From Planktosalinus lacus (GTDB lineage Bacteria > Bacteroidota > Bacteroidia > Flavobacteriales > Flavobacteriaceae), in contig NZ_BMGK01000002.1 of NCBI RefSeq assembly GCF_014640155.1, positions 134,589-198,588 on the forward strand: a stretch of 64,000 nt of DNA. Reading direction: 5' to 3'. The position numbers were made by a program, and so were the translations under genes. The stretch's first letter is position 1. Every line of letters begins with the position of its first letter. The notes beneath the pieces were generated by a model. It was given only the letters and a program-made list of their open reading frames with translations. It was not told where the DNA came from and did not search any database. This document shows, one piece after another, positions 17,268-24,636 of the stretch.

Positions 17268-19118
17268 ATGGAAATGAATCAGGAAATACTATCAGACATT
17301 GTTGTACATATGAAATATGCCCGCTACCTCCCCGAGCAAAACCGACGGGAAGTTTGGCAGGAAATCTGTGACCGTTATGAAAATATGATGCTGGAAAAAT
17401 ACCCCAGACTCACCACTCAAATCATAGAACATATGATACGGGTGCGTGACAAAAAGGTGTTGCCTTCAATGCGTGCGATGCAATTTGCAGGCCCGGCTAT
17501 CAATCGCAATCACAGTCGTATTTATAACTGTGCGTATTTACCTGTAGATGATATCTATGCATTTTCTGAAACGATGTTCCTTTTATTGGGAGGTACCGGT
17601 GTAGGGTATTCGGTTCAAAAACACCACGTCGCCAATTTACCTCCCATCAAAAAAGGAAATAAACGAAGAAAATTTTTAGTTGGTGATAGCCTGGAAGGTT
17701 GGGCAGATGCAGTCAAAGTACTGTTGAAATACTACTTTGGTATACATGAGTCTAAACCCGATTTTGATTTTTCAGACATTCGGCCCAAAGGGAGCCGCCT
17801 CGTCACTGCCGGTGGAAAAGCTCCCGGTCCGGAACCTCTGAAGATCTGCATCGCCCACCTTTCAGCTATTTTAGACCGCAAACAGGACGGTGAACAACTC
17901 ACCCCTTTGGAGTGTCACGATATGATGTGCCACATCGCCAATGCCGTGCTGGCAGGTGGAATTCGCCGCTCAGCAATGATTGCCCTTTTCTCTCACGACG
18001 ATGAGGATATGCTTACGTGTAAATTCGGTCCCTGGTGGGAACTGAATGAACAACGCGGGCGGGCCAACAACTCGGCTGTACTCCACCGCGAAAATATTAC
18101 CGAGCGTGAGTTTTTTGACCTGTGGACAAAAATAGAATTGAGCGGCAGCGGCGAACCCGGATTTTATTTCACAAATAACATCGATTGGGGAACCAATCCC
18201 TGTTGTGAAATCGCCTTACGTCCTTTCCAGTTTTGCAACCTCTGTGAAGTCAACGTCAGCAATATCAAAAGCCAGCAGGACCTCAATGAACGTGTGGCGA
18301 CAGCTGCCTTTCTGGGGACGCTTCAGGCCGGCTTTACCAACTTTCACTACTTGCGTGAAAAATGGAAAACCCATACTGAAAAAGACGCCCTCATCGGTGT
18401 TGGGATGACCGGTATTGCTTCCGGAAAACTCGACACGCTCAATCTAGACGAAGCTGCACGTGTGGTCAAGAAAGTCAACGAAGAAGTAGCTATACAGATT
18501 GACATCCACATCGCAGCCCGCACCACCACTATCAAGCCGTCAGGAACTACTTCGCTGGTGTTGGGTACTTCATCGGGTATTCACGCCTGGCACAACAAGT
18601 ACTACATCCGCCGCATTCGCATTGGTAAAGATGAAGCACTTTGCAGGTATTTAACCGAACATCATCCCGAATTGATTGAAGCCGATTTACTCAACTCCAA
18701 ACAAATGATCGTGTGTATCCCTCAAAATGCACCGATGGGAGCCATCACCCGTCACGAAGACACAATGGATCTATTGAAACGCATTGCCAAATTCAACGAA
18801 CAATGGATTAAAAAAGGATATCGCAATGGTGAAAATGACAATAATGTTTCTGCCACCGTTTCTATTAAACCCGATGAATGGGGCAAAGTGGGCGAATGGA
18901 TGTGGCACAACAAATCTTCTTATAATGGTTTAAGCGTTTTGCCCTTTGACAATGGTAACTACCAACAAGCTCCCTTTACCGACATAACGAAGGAAGCATT
19001 TGAAAAAATGGAATCCAAACTCCACACCATCGACCTGCGCAACGTCATGGAATTTGAAGACGACACCGACCTCAAAGCAGAAGCAGCCTGCGCCGGAGGG
19101 GGCTGTGCAGTAGTGTAA
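17268..19118 (+). CDS. nrdJ: adenosylcobalamin-dependent ribonucleotide reductase (class II, RTPR-like)
   Basis: A 616-residue enzyme that makes deoxyribonucleotides with a B12 radical, so it works with or without oxygen. The key residues match the Lactobacillus RTPR layout. A first Cys (88) lies in YNCAYLP. NPCCE gives the thiyl Cys 312 and Glu 314, and Cys 323 follows eleven residues on, the same step as C408/E410/C419. A C-terminal redox pair CAGGGC (608/613) has the C-X4-C spacing. It is over 100 residues shorter than that enzyme. Its place beside ric and nos suits DNA synthesis during anaerobic growth. No cobalamin riboswitch was found in the 224 nt upstream. Confidence 0.9.
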   Translation: MEMNQEILSDIVVHMKYARYLPEQNRREVWQEICDRYENMMLEKYPRLTTQIIEHMIRVRDKKVLPSMRAMQFAGPAINRNHSRIYNCAYLPVDDIYAFSETMFLLLGGTGVGYSVQKHHVANLPPIKKGNKRRKFLVGDSLEGWADAVKVLLKYYFGIHESKPDFDFSDIRPKGSRLVTAGGKAPGPEPLKICIAHLSAILDRKQDGEQLTPLECHDMMCHIANAVLAGGIRRSAMIALFSHDDEDMLTCKFGPWWELNEQRGRANNSAVLHRENITEREFFDLWTKIELSGSGEPGFYFTNNIDWGTNPCCEIALRPFQFCNLCEVNVSNIKSQQDLNERVATAAFLGTLQAGFTNFHYLREKWKTHTEKDALIGVGMTGIASGKLDTLNLDEAARVVKKVNEEVAIQIDIHIAARTTTIKPSGTTSLVLGTSSGIHAWHNKYYIRRIRIGKDEALCRYLTEHHPELIEADLLNSKQMIVCIPQNAPMGAITRHEDTMDLLKRIAKFNEQWIKKGYRNGENDNNVSATVSIKPDEWGKVGEWMWHNKSSYNGLSVLPFDNGNYQQAPFTDITKEAFEKMESKLHTIDLRNVMEFEDDTDLKAEAACAGGGCAVV

Positions 19119-19133
19119 ACAACCTCCAAATAA

Positions 19134-19181
19134 TAAATTCCAAATTCCAATTCAACTAATATCGTTTTGGAATTTGGAATT
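19134..19181 (+). terminator. AT-rich perfect 16-bp hairpin between nrdJ and the Rrf2 gene
   Basis: AAATTCCAAATTCCAA (19134-19149) is fully complementary to 19166-19181. Each arm is itself a direct repeat of AAATTCC, and half of the right arm recurs just after it. It probably ends the nrdJ transcript, though no T tract follows immediately. Confidence 0.5.
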
Positions 19182-19206
19182 TGAGTTTTGGAATTTTAAT
19201 TTTTCG

Positions 19207-19214
19207 TACGTTTG
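19207..19214 (+). promoter_or_regulatory. -7 element TACGTTTG directly before the Rrf2 start
   Basis: A perfect TAnnTTTG box ends six bases before the ATG at 19220. Transcription should begin at or next to the start codon, so the mRNA is predicted to be leaderless. TTG triplets about 20 nt upstream can serve as -33. This supports 19220 rather than the in-frame ATG at 19181 as the start. Confidence 0.55.
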
Positions 19215-19219
19215 TAACC

Positions 19220-19654
19220 ATGTTTTCAAAAGCCTGTGAATACGGCATCAGAGCCACATTGCATATCGCTGCACAATCGCTGCAAGGCAAGCGCGTGGTA
19301 TTGCCTGAAATTGCAAAAGCCATCGATTCGCCGGAGCCCTTTACAGCCAAAATCCTGCAGCAACTCGCCAAAAATAAACTCGTGCAATCCAATAAAGGAC
19401 CCAACGGTGGGTTTTCCATTTCAGAGAAAGATTTGGAGCGCATCAAACTCAAAGATTTGGTGTTGGCCATTGACGGTGAAGGGCTATTTACGGAATGCGG
19501 ACTCGGCTTAAAAACATGTGATGAACTTGCCCCCTGCCCCATTCATCATACTTTTAAACCAATTCGGACACAAATAATTGCCATGCTGGAAACTACTTCA
19601 TTAAAAACACTTTCATCACAATTAGAAGCGGGTGATGCGGTTTTGAAGGTTTAA
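19220..19654 (+). CDS. Rrf2 family regulator with Fe-S cysteine cluster
   Basis: A 144-residue winged-helix regulator beginning MFSKACEYGIRATLHIA, with the Rrf2 recognition segment around PEPFTAKILQQLAKNKLVQS and wing GPNGGF. Cys 93, Cys 100 and Cys 106, followed by His 109, form a C-X6-C-X5-C-X2-H set. This is close to IscR (C92, C98, C104, H107), so the protein should hold a 2Fe-2S or 4Fe-4S cluster and sense NO, oxygen or Fe-S status. Genes nearby (ric, nad, nor) make NO or Fe-S sensing attractive, but targets are not known. The start is set by the adjacent promoter box. Confidence 0.88.
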   Translation: MFSKACEYGIRATLHIAAQSLQGKRVVLPEIAKAIDSPEPFTAKILQQLAKNKLVQSNKGPNGGFSISEKDLERIKLKDLVLAIDGEGLFTECGLGLKTCDELAPCPIHHTFKPIRTQIIAMLETTSLKTLSSQLEAGDAVLKV

Positions 19655-19738
19655 TTAACTGCTTGATTTTTAATGCTATAAAAATAATATCAATAAAAAT
19701 TAAGATTTATTCTTGTATTACTTTTTGAATAACAATTT

Positions 19739-20233
19739 TTAATCATCGTCGTCTTTAATTTTCTTTTGTAATTCTTGTTGATTAATTGTACCCTCGGGGC
19801 GTATTTCAGAGTGTCTGATCTCGCCCCCAGTATTTCCAACATCAGTTGCTGCAAATGCAGCAGCTATAACAAGAAGAGTTACCAATATATACCCATAAAC
19901 AGCCAATTTCATTTTTCTGATTACTAAAATCAGCGTGACTAATGAAACCCCACCTAAAACAAGCATCATAACCAAAAATAATTCTGCAGCATCTTCGTGT
20001 GTTTCTATATATTGCTCACTAAATTCGGGTAAGTTTTCTACAGCATGCTCTGCTCCCTCACCGGTATAATTTACTATTATTGCCATAATTGCACTAAAAA
20101 CAAAAATCCCCAAAGCAGTTGCTTTTATGTTTGGTTTTTTTAATAAAAAACCAAACAATAAAACAAGAGCCCCAATTGCTAAACCAATCAACGGAAAATG
20201 GTTTAATAACAGATGTAAATGCAAATCGCTCAT
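19739..20233 (-). CDS. DUF2231-like four-helix membrane protein
   Basis: A 164-residue inner-membrane protein with helices at about 11-30, 35-56, 84-105 and 111-130. The start MSDLHLHLLLNHFPLIG, with three His, and the loop TGEGAEHAVENL...HEDAAE resemble DUF2231-type proteins, which are often found with cytochromes and may bind heme. The tail is very acidic (KDDDD). It is transcribed away from nadA, between the Rrf2 gene and the nad-nor operon. A link to NO or heme metabolism is inference from position. Confidence 0.7.
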   Translation of the reverse strand: MSDLHLHLLLNHFPLIGLAIGALVLLFGFLLKKPNIKATALGIFVFSAIMAIIVNYTGEGAEHAVENLPEFSEQYIETHEDAAELFLVMMLVLGGVSLVTLILVIRKMKLAVYGYILVTLLVIAAAFAATDVGNTGGEIRHSEIRPEGTINQQELQKKIKDDDD

Positions 20234-20398
20234 AATAATATTTTTTTTAATGATACCCAGGATTTTCTTTCAAGTTGGTTTCAAGCCATTAAACAGATTC
20301 TATAAATGAGTGTTATTAAAGGTGAAATAACAAGCTAAAACCTTATATAAAGATAGTAAATATTTTTATTATAAGATAAAAAGGTCTTTATTTATTCT

Positions 20399-20406
20399 TA
20401 TCTTTG
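20399..20406 (+). promoter_or_regulatory. -7 element TATCTTTG of the nadAB-norCB operon
   Basis: A consensus TAnnTTTG box lies 15 nt before the nadA ATG. The 60 nt upstream hold AAGATAA (20373-20379) and TTATCTT (20398-20404), a spaced inverted repeat that overlaps the box and could be an operator. No Crp/Fnr-type palindrome stands at the usual distance. Confidence 0.55.
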
Positions 20407-20421
20407 CATAAATAGCATACT

Positions 20422-21360
20422 ATGGTAGACAGACCTTATTACGTACGAAAAGAAATTAACCGATTACGCAAGAAAAAGAACGCCATCATACTGGCTCACT
20501 ATTACCAGGATGAGGCGATACAGGATGTGGCTGATTTTGTGGGTGACAGTCTGGAACTGGCACGAAAAGCTACAGAAACCGATGCTGAAATCATCGTCTT
20601 TGCAGGAGTCTATTTTATGGCTGAAACAGCCAAAATCCTCAGTCCCAATAAAAAAGTGCTCCTCCCAGACCTCCTGGCCGGTTGCTCGCTCGCAGACAAT
20701 TGCTTGCCTGATGATTTTGCAGCTTTTAAAGCCAAACATCCCAACCATAAAGTAGTGACTTACATCAACACCTCAGCCGATATCAAAGCAATGAGTGACT
20801 ATGTGTGTACCTCTTCCAATGCTGAAAAAATCATTCGTTCCATACCGGAGGACCAACCCCTCATTTTCGCACCCGATAAAAACCTGGGCGCTTACTTAAA
20901 CAAAGCCACCGGTAGAAATATGGTGTTGTGGGATGGCAGTTGTATTGTTCATGAAGCCTTCTCTCTTGAAAAACTCATTGATCTGGTAGTAGAAAATCCG
21001 GGTGCAAAAATTGTAGCCCATCCCGAGTCGGAACAAGCTGTTTTACGCATAGCCCATTCTATTGGTTCAACATCACAGATGCGCAATTTCATTAAAAACA
21101 GCACAGCCGATACGTTTATCGTTGCCACCGAAGTGGGTATTCTGCATCAGCTCAGCAAGGAAGTGTCAGACAAAAAACTCATTCCCGCACCTTCACGCGA
21201 AGACAACAGCTGCGCCTGCAGTGAATGTGCCTTTATGAAAATGAATACCCTTGATAAAGTATATCGTTGCCTGCGCGACGAAACTCCCGAAGTATACGTG
21301 GAAAGCTCCTTGGCAGTAGAAGCCCTGAAACCAATCGAAAAAATGCTCCAACTGTCATGA
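20422..21360 (+). CDS. nadA: quinolinate synthase A
   Basis: A 312-residue cytosolic 4Fe-4S enzyme that condenses iminoaspartate with dihydroxyacetone phosphate to quinolinate, the second step of NAD synthesis from aspartate. It shows NAIILAHYYQ, GDSLELARKA, LLAGCSLADNC (Cys 88, a cluster ligand), PGAKIVAHPES, the TSQM segment and the C-terminal CACSECAFMKMNTL cysteine group. The cluster is oxygen- and NO-sensitive in known NadA. It is first in an operon with nadB, norC and norB, and overlaps nadB by four bases. Confidence 0.95.
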   Translation: MVDRPYYVRKEINRLRKKKNAIILAHYYQDEAIQDVADFVGDSLELARKATETDAEIIVFAGVYFMAETAKILSPNKKVLLPDLLAGCSLADNCLPDDFAAFKAKHPNHKVVTYINTSADIKAMSDYVCTSSNAEKIIRSIPEDQPLIFAPDKNLGAYLNKATGRNMVLWDGSCIVHEAFSLEKLIDLVVENPGAKIVAHPESEQAVLRIAHSIGSTSQMRNFIKNSTADTFIVATEVGILHQLSKEVSDKKLIPAPSREDNSCACSECAFMKMNTLDKVYRCLRDETPEVYVESSLAVEALKPIEKMLQLS

Positions 21361-22847
21361 TGATGCAAACCGATGTATTAATCATAGGTTCGGGAATTGC
21401 AGGATTGGCATTTGCCATTAAGCTGGCCGAACGCAAACCCAAAACCGATATCGTCCTAGTCACCAAAGCTGACCGCTTTGAAAGCAATACTAAATACGCC
21501 CAAGGTGGCATTGCAGCCGTCATGGACAACATCCATAGCAGTTTTGAATCCCATATAAGCGACACCCTCAAAGCCGGCAAAGGATTTTCTAATATCCAAA
21601 CAGTGCGCATGGTCGTTGAAAAAGCCCCCAAACGGCTTCAGGAATTAATTGCGTGGGGGACCCCTTTTGATAAAACTTCAGACGGAAAATGGGATTATGG
21701 CTTGGAAGGCGGTCACAGCGTGGCCCGCATTCTGCATCACAAAGACCAAACCGGTCTGGCACTTGAAAAAGCACTGCTGCAACAACTCAGCCGGTTTAAA
21801 AATATTCAGTTTCAAACAGAAGTATTTGCTACAGACTTACTTGTCCAAAACAAGCGATGTTACGGCGCTCAGTTTTTAGATAAAAATGAACAATCATTTT
21901 CAATACAATCAAACATCACTTACCTCGCCACCGGTGGCAGCGGACAAGTATTTTCCAAAACCACCAACCCGCTCATCGCTACCGGAGACGGTCTTGCCAT
22001 GGCTTCCCGGGCAGGAGCTGTTGTAGAACATATGGCGTTTTATCAGTTTCATCCAACCGCCCTGGTTACATCAAAAAATCCGGTGTTTTTGATAACCGAA
22101 GCCTTACGCGGTTTTGGTGCCTACCTTATCAACCACAAAGGGGAACGCTTTGTATTTAAACATCACCCTGAAGGCGAACTCGCTACCCGTGATATTCTCA
22201 GTGAAGCCATCTTTAAGGAAATGCAAAAAACAGGTCATGACCATGTTTGGCTGGACTGTCGACACCTCGACCGGGAAGCGCTCCGGTCTCATTTTCCAAA
22301 CATTATACTGCAGTGTAAAAAACATGGTTTCAATCTTTTTAACGAACCTATCCCAGTAGCCCCGGCGGCACATTATCAATGTGGTGGAATCAAAGTCAAT
22401 CGCGAAGGAAAAACGACTCTTCACGGCTTATATGCCAATGGCGAATGTGCATCCACAGGACTTCACGGTGCCAACCGTCTTGCCTCTAATTCATTGCTGG
22501 AAGCAGTGGTCTTTGCCCATGAAGCTGCATTGAGTGTGGCTTCCGAACTCAAACAAAACAAAACAACAGCTGGTTTCAGCGGAAGAACTGGTTCAGTTTC
22601 AAAAAATCCTGTGACCACTACAGTAAAAACAGCTCATTTGAAAAAAGCCCTTCAGGAACTGATGTATCGGTTTTACCTCAACAAAAGTCTGGAAATGCCT
22701 CTGAAGCCTTTTGGTGCTGAAATAGACAGCTTGTTTTCAGAGATAAAAAAACTTTCGGTTTACCATAAATCTTCACAATCGATATGGGAACTGCAAAACA
22801 TGGCTGAGACTGCCCGATTAATTATCAACGACACCCTCTATGAATAA
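21357..22847 (+). CDS. nadB: L-aspartate oxidase
   Basis: A flavoprotein of ~496 residues that oxidises L-aspartate to iminoaspartate for NadA, using O2 or fumarate. The start at 21357 (MMMQTDVLIIGSGIAGLAFA) overlaps the nadA stop as ATGA and puts the FAD motif GSGIAGLA at the N-terminus. A longer in-frame start at 21267 lies inside nadA and is unlikely. Other family marks are TKYAQGGIAAV, HHKDQTGLALE, PTAL and CASTGLHGANRLASNSLLEA. Its last 8 nt overlap norC. Because NadB can use fumarate instead of O2, it suits oxygen-limited growth. Confidence 0.95.
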   Translation: MMMQTDVLIIGSGIAGLAFAIKLAERKPKTDIVLVTKADRFESNTKYAQGGIAAVMDNIHSSFESHISDTLKAGKGFSNIQTVRMVVEKAPKRLQELIAWGTPFDKTSDGKWDYGLEGGHSVARILHHKDQTGLALEKALLQQLSRFKNIQFQTEVFATDLLVQNKRCYGAQFLDKNEQSFSIQSNITYLATGGSGQVFSKTTNPLIATGDGLAMASRAGAVVEHMAFYQFHPTALVTSKNPVFLITEALRGFGAYLINHKGERFVFKHHPEGELATRDILSEAIFKEMQKTGHDHVWLDCRHLDREALRSHFPNIILQCKKHGFNLFNEPIPVAPAAHYQCGGIKVNREGKTTLHGLYANGECASTGLHGANRLASNSLLEAVVFAHEAALSVASELKQNKTTAGFSGRTGSVSKNPVTTTVKTAHLKKALQELMYRFYLNKSLEMPLKPFGAEIDSLFSEIKKLSVYHKSSQSIWELQNMAETARLIINDTLYE

Positions 22848-23244
22848 ATGGGTTTCCATAACATTTGTGTTGTTGAGTACAGCATTTTTGTTGTTTTCGT
22901 GGAATATCTATCGGGATGAAGCGGTCTATGAAAAAAAACCGGCAGACTATGATGCCGAAATGCAAAAACAAGGCCGGTTGGTCTGGCAAAAATACAATTG
23001 CCATGTGTGTCATCAGCTGTATGGTTTGGGCGGTTTTCTGGGACCCGATTTAACCAATGTCTCTGAGAAAGGCTACCATTATGTAGATGCCTTTTTAAAA
23101 AATGGCGCGGCTTCCATGCCCGCATTCAATTTGACTGAAGAAGAAACAAACCAATTATTTGAGTTTTTAAAAGCGTCCAATGCCAGCGGCTCTTCCAATC
23201 CAAAGGAGTATAGAAAACTGTGGAATGGGATGATTGAACAGTGA
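22840..23244 (+). CDS. norC: nitric oxide reductase cytochrome c subunit
   Basis: A 134-residue membrane-anchored c-type cytochrome. One N-terminal helix (residues ~5-22) is followed by a periplasmic domain with heme site CHVCH (Cys 54, Cys 57, His 58) in NCHVCHQLYGLGGFLGPDL, a phrase typical of NorC. A Met in GAASMPAF can be the sixth ligand. It overlaps nadB and is followed by norB 67 nt later. It passes electrons to NorB. Confidence 0.92.
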   Translation: MNKWVSITFVLLSTAFLLFSWNIYRDEAVYEKKPADYDAEMQKQGRLVWQKYNCHVCHQLYGLGGFLGPDLTNVSEKGYHYVDAFLKNGAASMPAFNLTEEETNQLFEFLKASNASGSSNPKEYRKLWNGMIEQ

Positions 23245-23311
23245 TGAACGATTTAATCAATTTCAGACGTGGTTGAGACGCAAAATCTTGCGCCCATAAC
23301 ACGAAAAATGT

Positions 23312-24628
23312 ATGATTAAGAGTTATAAAAATATCGGTAACCTCTTTTTGATAACAGCACTGGTCTTGTTTCTGGCCAGTGTCATCTTTGGTTTTTTGGC
23401 TTCGTTACTATATCGCTATCCTGAGTTTTTAAAAGACAGTATCGGTTTGTCAGGATTGCGTCCCATGCACGTCACCGCAGCCATCTTCTGGATTTTATTG
23501 GCTGCCACGGGGGCTATTTACCGGTCGCTGGACGAAATTACCAAACAAAACAATCACAAATATTTAAAATTACTGCACTGGATACTATGGGTCATTGCAC
23601 TCATCGGTATTTATTATGCCTATTTTACCGGTAACTTTGGTGGACGTGAATACTGGGAGTATCCTCCCGTTTTTGCCCTGTTAATTGGTCTTGCCTGGGT
23701 ATTGTTTTTAGTGGTCTTTATTCTCAAAGTCAGGGCCATTAAAAAATGGCCGGTCTATCTCTGGATGTGGTTCACAGGTATCCTTTATTTCCTGTTTATT
23801 TTTATCGAAAACTATCTATGGGTCATCCCCTATTTCAGGGAGTCCTTTATCAAGGATATGGTCATCCAATGGAAAGCCGCCGGAAGCATAGTGGGCGCCT
23901 ACAATATGCTGGTCTATGGTACCGCTTTTTATGTGATGGAACGCATCAGCAAACAAGCCAATACCGGGTTCAACAAGTGGGCCTTTGCTCTTTTTTTTCT
24001 CAGTTTCTTCAATATGCTCTTCAACTGGGGGCATCATTTGTATTTGGTACCCACCAACCCCACTATTCATTATGTGGGTTATATCGTGAGTATGACCGAA
24101 TGGGTGTTCTTTATAAAAATTATTTACACCTGGAAAAAACAAGTTACTGAAGCAGAAACATATCTTCATTATTTTCCCTATCGGTTTATTCTGGCTTCAA
24201 ACTTTTGGTTGTTTTTCAACCTTACACTGGCACTTTTTATGTCCATCCCGGTCATCAACCTCTATATGCACGGAACGCATTTTATCACGGCCCACGCTAT
24301 GGGAACCACCATCGGCATCAATACCATGATTTTACTGGCTGCTGTTTTCTACTTTTTGTTGCCCGAAGAGGAAAACCATCATTCCCAATGGTTAAAAGCC
24401 GGATTTTGGGGTACGCAAATTTCGCTGTTGATCTTTCTGATTGCCTTAATGGGCATGGGTATCACCAAAAGCCTTTGGTTTTTTGAAGAACCCCAGGCGC
24501 CTTTTGGGGAGATGATGGAACGCTCCCGGGTTTGGATTGTTTTATTTATTGCTTCCGGGACAGTCTTGATGGGTTCGTTTGTAATTTTAATTTCAAAAAT
24601 AACAGCAACATATTACAAAAGGAGCTAA
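23312..24628 (+). CDS. norB: nitric oxide reductase catalytic subunit, divergent ligand set
   Basis: A 438-residue inner-membrane heme-copper-oxidase-type protein with about 12 helices that should reduce NO to N2O. By hand alignment to Pseudomonas NorB numbering, it keeps the low-spin heme His (His 53, H60), the FeB pair (His 241/242 in NWGHHLY, H258/H259), Glu 263 (E280) and the heme b3 His (His 328, H347). The third FeB His and its Glu (H207, E211) fall on Ala 190 and Val 194, and the second low-spin ligand (H349) on Met 330 (AHAMG instead of AHGH). It is paired with NorC, so NO reduction remains likely, but it is not a standard cNOR. Confidence 0.85.
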   Translation: MIKSYKNIGNLFLITALVLFLASVIFGFLASLLYRYPEFLKDSIGLSGLRPMHVTAAIFWILLAATGAIYRSLDEITKQNNHKYLKLLHWILWVIALIGIYYAYFTGNFGGREYWEYPPVFALLIGLAWVLFLVVFILKVRAIKKWPVYLWMWFTGILYFLFIFIENYLWVIPYFRESFIKDMVIQWKAAGSIVGAYNMLVYGTAFYVMERISKQANTGFNKWAFALFFLSFFNMLFNWGHHLYLVPTNPTIHYVGYIVSMTEWVFFIKIIYTWKKQVTEAETYLHYFPYRFILASNFWLFFNLTLALFMSIPVINLYMHGTHFITAHAMGTTIGINTMILLAAVFYFLLPEEENHHSQWLKAGFWGTQISLLIFLIALMGMGITKSLWFFEEPQAPFGEMMERSRVWIVLFIASGTVLMGSFVILISKITATYYKRS

Positions 24629-24636
24629 GGGCTGTA

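Noticed and set aside
21267..21356. Longer nadB start
   Set aside because: It would lie inside nadA and adds 30 residues before the FAD motif; the ATGA overlap at 21357 is normal for coupled genes.
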